Notes under the pieces: model-generated | Told to the model about the DNA's origin: nothing | Databases searched by the model: none | The model's input: the letters and a program-made list of their open reading frames with translations, nothing else | Translations under genes and position numbers: made by a program | NCBI GenBank assembly: GCA_029218485.1 | Contig: JAQXRK010000242.1 | Location: forward strand, 1 to 8,788 | Length of the DNA: 8,788 nucleotides | Direction: 5' to 3' | Source of the DNA: a bacterium | GTDB lineage: Bacteria; Bacillota; Clostridia; Christensenellales; CAG-138 | Shown here: positions 1 through 5,265 of the stretch, one piece after another | Layout: every line of letters begins with the position of its first letter | How positions within the stretch are numbered: position 1 is the stretch's first letter

Positions 1-61
1 GCGGTTTCCGAAAAAAAGCGGCAAACAATTTGACATGAATTTGAACAATCCGTTTTGAACA

Positions 62-90
62 TTGCCGTAACGCAACCATCATGGTATGAT
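62..90 (+). promoter_or_regulatory. Sigma-A-type promoter with extended -10 for the three-gene operon
   Basis: A -35-like TTGCCG at 62-67 is followed, after a 17-bp spacer, by TATGAT at 85-90. A TG at 82-83 gives an extended -10 (TGgTATGAT). Transcription should start near 97, leaving a 5' leader of about 105 nt before the first gene at 202. Upstream lies a good TTGACA at 30-35, but no matching -10 follows it at 16-18 bp. I see no riboswitch or convincing leader peptide in 97-201. Confidence 0.65.
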
Positions 91-201
91 TGCTTACAGT
101 GCTGAGTCGATTATCATCGGTTCGGGAGGAAATCCGGTCGCGTTTTCGTTTGCCGCGCCGCACCATTCTGAATTCGGGCAACATTCGGAGGCATTTTTAT
201 C

Positions 202-609
202 ATGAAGAAATGGCTTGCAAAGGTCATGGTAGGGCGCTATGGCGTGGATCAGCTGACCAACGCAATGTTGGTTCTGAGCATGGTCCTGCTCGTGGTGGCG
301 CTGTTCTTTGGCAACAGCATTGTCAACACAATTCTCTGGACCCTTGCGGTGCTGCTGCTCGTGGCCGGCTATTACCGGATTTTTTCCAAAAAAACGAGCC
401 AGCGATATCAGGAGAATCAGAAATATCTGCGGCTGCGCAATCGCATCACCGGCCGCTTCCGCTCCATGAAGGAACGGCTCAAGCAGCGCAAAACGCATCG
501 CTTTTTCAAATGCCCCCAATGCGGCGTCACCGTGCGCGTGCCAAAGGGCAAGGGCAAAATCAAGATCACCTGTCCCAAGTGCAAAACCGCGTTCGTGCGC
601 AACACCTGA
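202..609 (+). CDS. Two-helix membrane protein with C-terminal zinc ribbon
   Basis: This is a 135-residue protein of unknown function. Two hydrophobic helices lie at about residues 20-37 and 41-58. A strongly basic linker follows (about 63-100, rich in Arg and Lys). The C-terminal zinc ribbon has Cys104 and Cys107 (CPQC) and Cys124 and Cys127 (CPKC). A YGVDQL motif at residues 13-18 precedes the first helix and, from memory, recurs in clostridial homologues. The ribbon probably binds structural zinc on the cytoplasmic face and may contact nucleic acid or a partner protein; that is inference. The start is ATG 202, with a GGAGG site at 187-191 about 10 nt upstream. It is the first gene of an operon, and its stop lies 3 bp before the DUF5685-like gene. 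No enzymatic motif is visible. Confidence 0.85.
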   Translation: MKKWLAKVMVGRYGVDQLTNAMLVLSMVLLVVALFFGNSIVNTILWTLAVLLLVAGYYRIFSKKTSQRYQENQKYLRLRNRITGRFRSMKERLKQRKTHRFFKCPQCGVTVRVPKGKGKIKITCPKCKTAFVRNT

Positions 610-612
610 CCG

Positions 613-1452
613 ATGTTCGGCTTTGTTGTCGCCAATCAGGAGGTGCTGGAGTCGGACAGGCTCCGGCGGTATCGCGCGTTCTACTGCGGGCTGTGCCGCA
701 CGCTCGGCAGCCGGTACGGTCTGGCAGCGCGCTGCTCGCTCACCTACGACATGACATTTTTGGTCATGCTGCTCAGCTCGCTCTATGAGCCGGAGGAGCA
801 AAGCGTGCAAATGCGGTGCGTTCCCCATCCGCTCCGCGCGCACGAGTGCACGCAGACGGACTACACGGTGTACGCGGCCGGTCTGAACGTCATGCTCGCC
901 TACTACAACTGCGAGGACGACTGGCAGGATGAGCACCGCATGGATCGGCACGCGGAGGCGCTGCTGCTCAAGCGGCATCTGCCGGCGCTCCGGCGCGCCT
1001 ATCCGCGCCAAAGCGCGGCCATCGAGCAAAACCTCAAAGCGCTGCAGCAGGCGGAGCGCGAGCACGCGGACGTCGACACATTGGCAAACCTGTTTGCCGA
1101 TCTGATGGGCGAGCTGTTCGTGCCGGATGAGAACGATCATTGGGCGGATACGCTCCGCCGTTTCGGCGCGGCGCTCGGGCGGTTCATCTATGTTCTGGAC
1201 GCCTGTCTCGACGCGGACGCGGACAAAAAGCGCGGTGCTTACAATCCGCTGCTCGCCTTTCAGGCGGAGGCGGATTTTGACAAACGCTGTCAGGACATGC
1301 TCACGCTGCTCATCGGCGAGGCTGCGATCGCGTTTGAAACCCTGCCGCTCGTACAGGACGCGGACATCCTGCGCAACATCCTGTACTCCGGCGTTTGGAC
1401 CAGATTTTCATTGCTGCAGCGCAAGCGGCAGAAGGAACAGGAACGCACATGA
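613..1452 (+). CDS. DUF5685-like helical protein with two Asp-rich motifs
   Basis: This 279-residue, mostly helical protein is recognised as DUF5685-like from its N-terminal MFGFV and YCGLC features (residues 1-5 and 24-28), its central DDWQDE (102-107) and its later D-x3-D-x-D-x-D cluster followed by KRGAYNPL (196-213). Cys25, Cys28, Cys41, Cys69 and His72 could form a metal or Fe-S site. The two acidic motifs resemble in spacing those of squalene/phytoene-synthase-fold proteins, but no substrate can be assigned. No signal peptide is seen. ATG 613 lies 3 bp after the previous stop and has no clear Shine-Dalgarno site, so translation is probably coupled to the upstream gene. The start is supported by the family-like MFGFV N-terminus. 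Its stop overlaps the start of the J-domain gene by 4 bp. Function is unknown; the family assignment rests on remembered motifs. Confidence 0.8.
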   Translation: MFGFVVANQEVLESDRLRRYRAFYCGLCRTLGSRYGLAARCSLTYDMTFLVMLLSSLYEPEEQSVQMRCVPHPLRAHECTQTDYTVYAAGLNVMLAYYNCEDDWQDEHRMDRHAEALLLKRHLPALRRAYPRQSAAIEQNLKALQQAEREHADVDTLANLFADLMGELFVPDENDHWADTLRRFGAALGRFIYVLDACLDADADKKRGAYNPLLAFQAEADFDKRCQDMLTLLIGEAAIAFETLPLVQDADILRNILYSGVWTRFSLLQRKRQKEQERT

Positions 1453-2087
1453 TGACGGATCCTTATAAAGTACTCGGAATCCCCTCCACCGCGACCGATG
1501 ATGAGGTCAAGCAGGCGTACCGCCGGCTTGCCAAGCGGTATCATCCCGATGCCAACCCGGGCGATCAGAATGCGGAACGGCGCATGCAGGAGATCAATGC
1601 CGCGTACGACGAGATCATGAACCGCAGAACGAATCCCAATGCAGGCCGCTCCACCGGGTACGACCCCTTCGGCGGCTTTGGCGGTGCGGGCTACAGCGGC
1701 TCCCGGCAGAGCGGACAGGGCGCGGACGGCAACACCTATTTTCAGGCGGCGCGCAGCTACATCCAGTTCGGCCGGTACCGCGAGGCGCTCAACGTGCTCT
1801 CCGGCATTCAGGAGCGCACAGCGGAGTGGTACCACCTCTCCGCGCTCGCCAACGCAGGCGTGGGCAACCGCGTTCTGGCCCAGCAGCATGCGCAGCGGTC
1901 GGTGCAGATGCAGCCGGACAACCTCGAGTACCGGGAGCTGTACGAGCGGCTGCAGCAGCCCGGCCAGACCTACACGTCCTTCGGCCGCGGCTTCTCCATG
2001 CCCATGTTCGATGTTGCGGGCGGCAGGCTGTGCCTCGGGCTGTGCCTTGCGCAGTCGCTCTGCGGCCTGTGCTGGAGGCCCTGCTGA
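1449..2087 (+). CDS. J-domain protein with TPR-like middle and Cys-rich tail
   Basis: This is a 212-residue DnaJ-like co-chaperone that should stimulate an Hsp70 (DnaK) ATPase. The J domain covers about residues 4-60 and has the invariant HPD at 32-34. A short Gly/Phe-rich linker follows (about 66-95, GGFGGAGYSG). Two helical TPR-like repeats occupy about 96-170. The end is hydrophobic and Cys-rich, with Cys195, 199, 205, 208 and 212. It lacks the zinc-finger CxxCxGxG repeats of true DnaJ, so it is a specialised type III-like J protein. I chose ATG 1449, which overlaps the preceding stop as ATGA. ATG 1452 is equally possible and would remove one Met. An AGGAA at 1439-1443 can serve as ribosome binding site. 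The conserved J domain and gene order suggest it works with the two upstream products. The tail seems shorter than in clostridial relatives that I recall. Confidence 0.88.
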   Translation: MMTDPYKVLGIPSTATDDEVKQAYRRLAKRYHPDANPGDQNAERRMQEINAAYDEIMNRRTNPNAGRSTGYDPFGGFGGAGYSGSRQSGQGADGNTYFQAARSYIQFGRYREALNVLSGIQERTAEWYHLSALANAGVGNRVLAQQHAQRSVQMQPDNLEYRELYERLQQPGQTYTSFGRGFSMPMFDVAGGRLCLGLCLAQSLCGLCWRPC

Positions 2088-2311
2088 CGCATCCACCATC
2101 CGCATGGCGCTCCAATGCGGCCCGCTGCGAATGGGGTGCTCTACCGCCAGCGGTTCGCTTTCACCGCGGCTTTCTCCGGCCGGGATTTGCTCCCATCGCG
2201 ATGCGATGTGCGCCCCTCCGGCTTGCAGGACGGCGCGGGCAAAGTGGCCATCCCCCCATTCCCCTGTCCGCACGCTTGTGGCGCCGCAGACAAATCTCCA
2301 AAAAACAGCGC

Positions 2312-2348
2312 ATCCTCCGCATGATTTGACCATGCGGAGGATTGTTTT
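2312..2348. terminator. Rho-independent terminator, probably bidirectional
   Basis: A perfect 12-bp stem (ATCCTCCGCATG at 2312-2323 with CATGCGGAGGAT at 2331-2342) encloses a 7-nt loop and is followed by TGTTTT at 2343-2348. On the minus strand the same stem is followed, after GCGC, by TGTTTTTT (complement of 2301-2308 region). It therefore can end both the J-domain operon, about 225 bp after its stop, and the convergent transporter transcript. Confidence 0.85.
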
Positions 2349-2398
2349 ATGCGCAGGGTTCCGTTCCATCTTGCCGGTGGAGCATGCCGGTTTGCAGG

Positions 2399-2508
2399 GC
2401 GCTCCATGCGCCCGCGCTCCATGCGCCCCATGCCCGGTCTTTTACGGATACGAGGCCAAATGTGCTCCATGCGCCCGCGCACGATACGCCCGGCGGGAGC
2501 GCATGGAG
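2399..2508. repeat. Tandem, dispersed and inverted copies of a 15-bp motif
   Basis: GCGCTCCATGCGCCC occurs twice back to back at 2399-2413 and 2414-2428. A third copy with one mismatch lies at 2462-2476. An inverted copy of its core (GCGCATGGAG) lies at 2499-2508. The core at 2465-2474 can pair with 2499-2508 as a 10-bp stem with a 24-nt loop. The function is unknown. It could be a repetitive extragenic element or part of a structured 3' UTR. Confidence 0.7.
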
Positions 2509-2575
2509 TCCTTCGCTCTGAAAGCGGTTTAACCGGTCAGGCGAATGGCAGTCAAATGCGTGCATGCCGCTAGCA

Positions 2576-3643
2576 TTATGCTCTGTGCGGGTTTATTTCG
2601 TGCGCAGAAACGCGGTCTTTGGGATTGTGATGATGGTCATGCCGGTCAGAATCGGCAAAGTGCGTGTGCCGATGTTCATGAACGATCGCATGCGTATGCG
2701 TGCTTCCGTCGTGCGTGTGCGTGATCAGGTGCACGTGGCTGTGAAAATGACTGCGCACGAGCGTGTCCCACACGGTAAAAACACTTCCGGCAATCATGAG
2801 GACCAGCGCGATCAGATAGGCTGCGGTCAGCGGTTCGTGATGAACCGCAAAGGCCAGAGCGGTTCCAATGAACGGCGCTATCGCGTAATATGCGCTGGTC
2901 TTGGCAGCACCGAGCCCCCTCTGCGCCCGAATATAGGTAAAGATGCTCAAGCCGTATGCCACGAAGCCAAGCAGCATGGCGCACAAGATGTATTTCCCCT
3001 CCGGCAGCTTTTCTCCGGCGATGACTGCGATGATGAAAGAACCTGCGCCCGAGCACAGCCCCTTGAGGGTCACAATCTGATAGGTGCTCTTTTCCGAGAT
3101 GCTCCGCGTGCAGTTGTTTTCAAAGCCCCAGCAAACCGCGGCCAGCAGCACAAACAGCGAGCCAACGGAAAACGCCAAGCTCCCGCGCCGCTCAAAGGAG
3201 AGGATCATGCTGGATACGGTGATCAGCCCGATTGCTGTCCAGAGCTTCTTTGAGACGGGCTCATGAAAGATCAGCAGGGCAATCAGGGCGGTTGCGGCGA
3301 TCTCAAAATTGCCCAGAAGCGATGCATTGGAGGACGAGCCGATGCGGATTCCGATCATCAGGAAAATCGGGGCCAGAATATCGAGCAGTATCATGCCGAG
3401 CGTGTATGGAAAATCCTTCTTTTCGAGGCGCTCCACCCTGCTCTCTTTCCGAAAATGGAACACATACATGACCCCAACGCCCAAGCCGGCCCCCAGATAC
3501 AGGAATGCGGCCATAAACGTCGCGGGCACATGCTCCAGCAGGAGTTTGGAAAAGGGCGTGTTGAGCGCATAGCATACCGCCGCCAGTATTGCATACAGTA
3601 CCGCGACCGAATTCTTGCTCTTTACACAACCGTCCTGACGCAT
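2576..3643 (-). CDS. EamA/DMT-family transporter with His-rich C-terminal tail
   Basis: This is a 355-residue inner-membrane permease of the drug/metabolite transporter superfamily. About ten hydrophobic helices form two EamA halves (roughly residues 12-150 and 158-292). The N-terminal helix contains NTPFSKLLL (28-36), typical of EamA proteins. The last 58 residues (298-355) hold 18 histidines in HxH and HHH patterns, such as THTH, HEHRHTH and DHHH. They are probably cytoplasmic and able to bind metal. The substrate is unknown; metal, metabolite or drug efflux are all possible. I chose ATG 3643, where the first hydrophobic helix begins soon after; an AAGGA site lies at 3655-3659. The frame stays open upstream to 3919, but that stretch is not membrane-like and holds the promoter. 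The gene is transcribed alone, opposite to its neighbours, and its third positions look less GC-rich than in pheST. Confidence 0.88.
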   Translation of the reverse strand: MRQDGCVKSKNSVAVLYAILAAVCYALNTPFSKLLLEHVPATFMAAFLYLGAGLGVGVMYVFHFRKESRVERLEKKDFPYTLGMILLDILAPIFLMIGIRIGSSSNASLLGNFEIAATALIALLIFHEPVSKKLWTAIGLITVSSMILSFERRGSLAFSVGSLFVLLAAVCWGFENNCTRSISEKSTYQIVTLKGLCSGAGSFIIAVIAGEKLPEGKYILCAMLLGFVAYGLSIFTYIRAQRGLGAAKTSAYYAIAPFIGTALAFAVHHEPLTAAYLIALVLMIAGSVFTVWDTLVRSHFHSHVHLITHTHDGSTHTHAIVHEHRHTHFADSDRHDHHHNPKDRVSAHEINPHRA

Positions 3644-3697
3644 TCTTCCGTTGATCCTTCCCGGCAAAGGGAGCTTTGTTGCCCCGCCCTTTCCCTC

Positions 3698-3726
3698 AAT
3701 ATAGTATATCAGATCACGAAACAAAA
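3698..3726 (-). promoter_or_regulatory. Probable promoter of the EamA transporter gene
   Basis: Read on the minus strand, TGATATACT (3711-3703) is an extended -10 element and overlaps a second possible -10, TATATT (3703-3698). A weak -35-like TTTTGT (3726-3721) sits 17 bp before the latter. The start of transcription would fall near 3690-3696, leaving about 50 nt before ATG 3643. This short AT-rich patch is conspicuous in GC-rich surroundings. Confidence 0.5.
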
Positions 3727-3918
3727 GCCACCGCCTGCATGGAGAAACGGCCGGATGTTTTTGCCCTGCCGTTCCCGGTATCCGCCGTCCATTCGCCGAA
3801 ATGCTGCGGTCGCTTCCGCCTTGCTTTATGCGCGTCTCAGCCGTTCCAATTCCATTTTTGCGCACGGTTTTGCAGGCGCCTGCGCCAGAACCCGCTTTTC
3901 TTTTTTCATCGATTATCA

Positions 3919-3924
3919 TATAAT
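3919..3924 (+). promoter_or_regulatory. Consensus -10 box just upstream of the MBL gene
   Basis: A perfect TATAAT lies 6 nt before ATG 3931, so transcription should begin at or next to the A of the start codon. The -35 region is poor (TTTTCT at 3896-3901, 17-bp spacing). The -10 is part of a small inverted repeat, ATTAT-cat-ATAAT at 3912-3924, which could be an operator. Confidence 0.55.
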
Positions 3925-3930
3925 GGATCT

Positions 3931-4995
3931 ATGAGTAACCACAGCAAAAAAACAAACGCTCCGGACTCTCCTTACGATGCGTATGCCCGCGAGGCGCAGG
4001 CAGCGCTGATTCGCCTGCTCAGGCGCAGCAAGGCTGCCCGGATCATCGCCGCGATCCTGTGCATTGTGATCGCCGTCTTTGCCCTGAACTGGTACCTTGG
4101 CGACCCGCTCGGCATCCTGCCGGCCGATGTCTCGACCGACCCGGCCGTGTCGGCCGCCGCGCCCTCCCCGACCGCTGCGGGAACGGCTTCGTCCGGCCCG
4201 TCCATCCGGGAGGGGGAAACGCTGGACGCCTATTTCATCGATATCGGCCAGGGTGACTGCATCTTCCTCGAAGCGCCGGACGGCTCCACGATGCTCATCG
4301 ATGCGGGCGACCGCGGCAATTTCCCGGTCATCGACGCGTTTTTGAAGGCAAACGATGTGGAACGCCTCGACATCGTCGTGGCAACGCACACGCACGCCGA
4401 CCATATCGGCAGCATGGCCGCGGTGATCGACAGCTATGACATCGGCGCCTTCTACATGCCGGATCAGCAGGCGGACAGCAACAGCTATGAGGATATGATG
4501 GATGCGGTCGAGGCAAAGAACATCCCGGTCCATATCGCCAAGCTCCTGCCCTCGGACACCGGCCCCATGGTCGTGGACTGGGCCGACGGCGTGGAGGTGC
4601 TGATCCTCTCCCCCTTTGACGGAACCTATGCCAGCTCGAACGATTACAGCATCGTCATGCGGGTACGATACGGCGAATCCGCCATCCTGCTGACCGGCGA
4701 TGCGGAAACGACCGCCGAGCGGATTCTTCTCAAGGCGCTGCCGCACCGCTATGTGCAGGCGAATGTGCTGAAGGTCGGCCACCATGGCTCGACCACCTCC
4801 ACCTGCGCGCAGTTTCTCTCCGCCGTCTCTCCGGACATTGCGGTGATCTCCTGCGGCGCGGGCAACAAATACGGCCACCCGGAACAGCCGGTGCTCGAGC
4901 GGCTTCTGGAGGCCCATGTGGAAACGTACCGCACGGATCTGAGCGGAACGATCCATATTGCCCTTGACGGTACTGCGGCAAGGGTGATAGAATAA
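3931..4995 (+). CDS. Membrane-anchored MBL-fold hydrolase, ComEC/Rec2 C-domain type
   Basis: This 354-residue protein has a short basic N-terminus, one membrane anchor (about residues 37-56), a Pro/Ala/Ser/Thr-rich linker (about 63-95), and a metallo-beta-lactamase domain (about 98-354). Metal-binding motifs are intact: HTHADH at 153-158, TGD at 255-257 and HHGS at 284-287, followed by GHP at 315-317. This pattern matches the DNA-degrading domain of the competence protein ComEC, but the ComEC channel region is absent. It is therefore a free-standing relative, probably facing outside the membrane, perhaps a nuclease or phosphodiesterase; the substrate is unknown. ATG 3931 has no Shine-Dalgarno site and lies directly behind a TATAAT box, suggesting a leaderless mRNA. 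The frame is open upstream to 3676, but that part lacks protein character. The promoter of pheST overlaps the 3' end of this gene. Confidence 0.88.
   Translation: MSNHSKKTNAPDSPYDAYAREAQAALIRLLRRSKAARIIAAILCIVIAVFALNWYLGDPLGILPADVSTDPAVSAAAPSPTAAGTASSGPSIREGETLDAYFIDIGQGDCIFLEAPDGSTMLIDAGDRGNFPVIDAFLKANDVERLDIVVATHTHADHIGSMAAVIDSYDIGAFYMPDQQADSNSYEDMMDAVEAKNIPVHIAKLLPSDTGPMVVDWADGVEVLILSPFDGTYASSNDYSIVMRVRYGESAILLTGDAETTAERILLKALPHRYVQANVLKVGHHGSTTSTCAQFLSAVSPDIAVISCGAGNKYGHPEQPVLERLLEAHVETYRTDLSGTIHIALDGTAARVIE
4964..4993 (+). promoter_or_regulatory. Promoter of the T-box-pheST transcript
   Basis: TTGACG (4964-4969) and TAGAAT (4988-4993) are separated by 18 bp, with a TG at 4985-4986 giving an extended -10. 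Transcription should start near 5000, just before the T-box stem I. The whole promoter lies inside the last codons of the MBL gene, and its -10 runs into that gene's TAA stop (4993-4995). Confidence 0.7.
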
Positions 4996-5008
4996 GTGCA
5001 ATGATGCA

Positions 5009-5235
5009 CAGCGATGACGGGGAGGCGCTTTTGACCCCGCGCGTATCCAGAGAACACCGCGCCTGCTGAAAGCGGTGTACGCGTACAAGAGCAGCATTTC
5101 GCCCCTGAGCGGCGCCGGTGAACGGTCAGTAGCCGGCGGCGGGTAAGCCCGTTACAGCGGTAAGGCTCTGTGTTGGCAGAGCGAATGAGGGTGGTACCAC
5201 GGCGCTTCGTCCCTTGCGGATGCGGCGCCCTTTTT
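5009..5235 (+). promoter_or_regulatory. T-box riboswitch sensing tRNA-Phe
   Basis: This leader controls pheST by pairing with tRNA-Phe. Stem I has a kink-turn base (GCGATGAC at 5011-5018 opposite TGAGC at 5106-5110) and a GGGG/CCCC helix (5019-5022 with 5102-5105). Its specifier loop carries UUC, a Phe codon, at 5098-5100 followed by G. The AG-bulge region AGAGAAC is at 5049-5055, and a 7-bp apical stem pairs 5054-5060 with 5072-5078. A GCTCTG/CAGAGC hairpin (5165-5182) precedes the antiterminator. The T-box AGGGTGGTACCACGG is at 5188-5202, and its UGGU (5192-5195) matches an ACCA tRNA end. Uncharged tRNA-Phe should stabilise the antiterminator (AGGG 5188-5191 with CCCT 5211-5214) and allow read-through. 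The stem and specifier assignments were folded by eye. Confidence 0.95.
5201..5235 (+). terminator. Intrinsic terminator of the T-box leader
   Basis: GGCGC (5201-5205) pairs with GCGCC (5225-5229), and CGTCC (5208-5212) pairs with GGATG (5218-5222, one G-U). The loop is 5213-5217 and T5 follows at 5231-5235. It shares 5201-5202 and 5211-5214 with the antiterminator, so the two folds exclude each other. It should stop transcription before pheS when tRNA-Phe is charged. Confidence 0.88.
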
Positions 5236-5265
5236 GTTTCAAAACAGCAAAGGAGTATTACGATT

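Larger units (their letters stand above)
2088..2575. other. Non-coding gap between convergent genes
   Basis: This 488-bp stretch separates the J-domain gene from the convergent transporter gene. Open frames across it are of low complexity, lack ribosome binding sites and resemble no protein I know. It contains a 12-bp-stem terminator (2312-2348) and a cluster of 15-bp repeats (2399-2508). There is also a small CATCGC/GCGATG hairpin at 2194-2208. The rest shows no recognisable feature. Confidence 0.7.

Noticed and set aside
30..35. TTGACA as the -35 of the first promoter
   Set aside because: The sequence 16-18 bp downstream is not a -10. TTGCCG-17-TATGAT with an extended -10 explains the leader better.
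94..1140. A 348-codon minus-strand open frame opposite the first operon
   Set aside because: It is an antisense shadow of two well-supported plus-strand genes with their own ribosome binding site and motifs. It also spans the 202-gene's promoter-proximal region.
1395..1448. An 18-codon upstream extension of the J-domain protein
   Set aside because: It overlaps the DUF5685-like coding end and has no ribosome binding site. The ATGA overlap at 1449 gives a normal J-domain N-terminus.
1290..2369. A 359-codon minus-strand frame and several plus-strand frames covering 2088-2575
   Set aside because: They are low-complexity Arg/Ala/Pro-rich translations with no ribosome binding site, crossing a terminator and repeats.
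3644..3919. A 92-codon upstream extension of the EamA transporter
   Set aside because: This part is not membrane-like, contains the probable promoter and has no ribosome binding site. The membrane protein begins naturally at ATG 3643.
3676..3930. An 85-codon upstream extension of the MBL protein
   Set aside because: Its residues look random, and the stretch holds the divergent promoters. It has no ribosome binding site at its ATG.
3916..5097. A 393-codon minus-strand open frame opposite the MBL gene
   Set aside because: It is a His/Arg/Val-rich shadow. The plus strand carries intact metallo-beta-lactamase motifs, and the frame runs through the T-box leader.
5170..5265. A 32-codon upstream extension of PheS
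   Set aside because: It lies inside the T-box antiterminator and terminator. A strong Shine-Dalgarno site and a family-typical length support ATG 5266.
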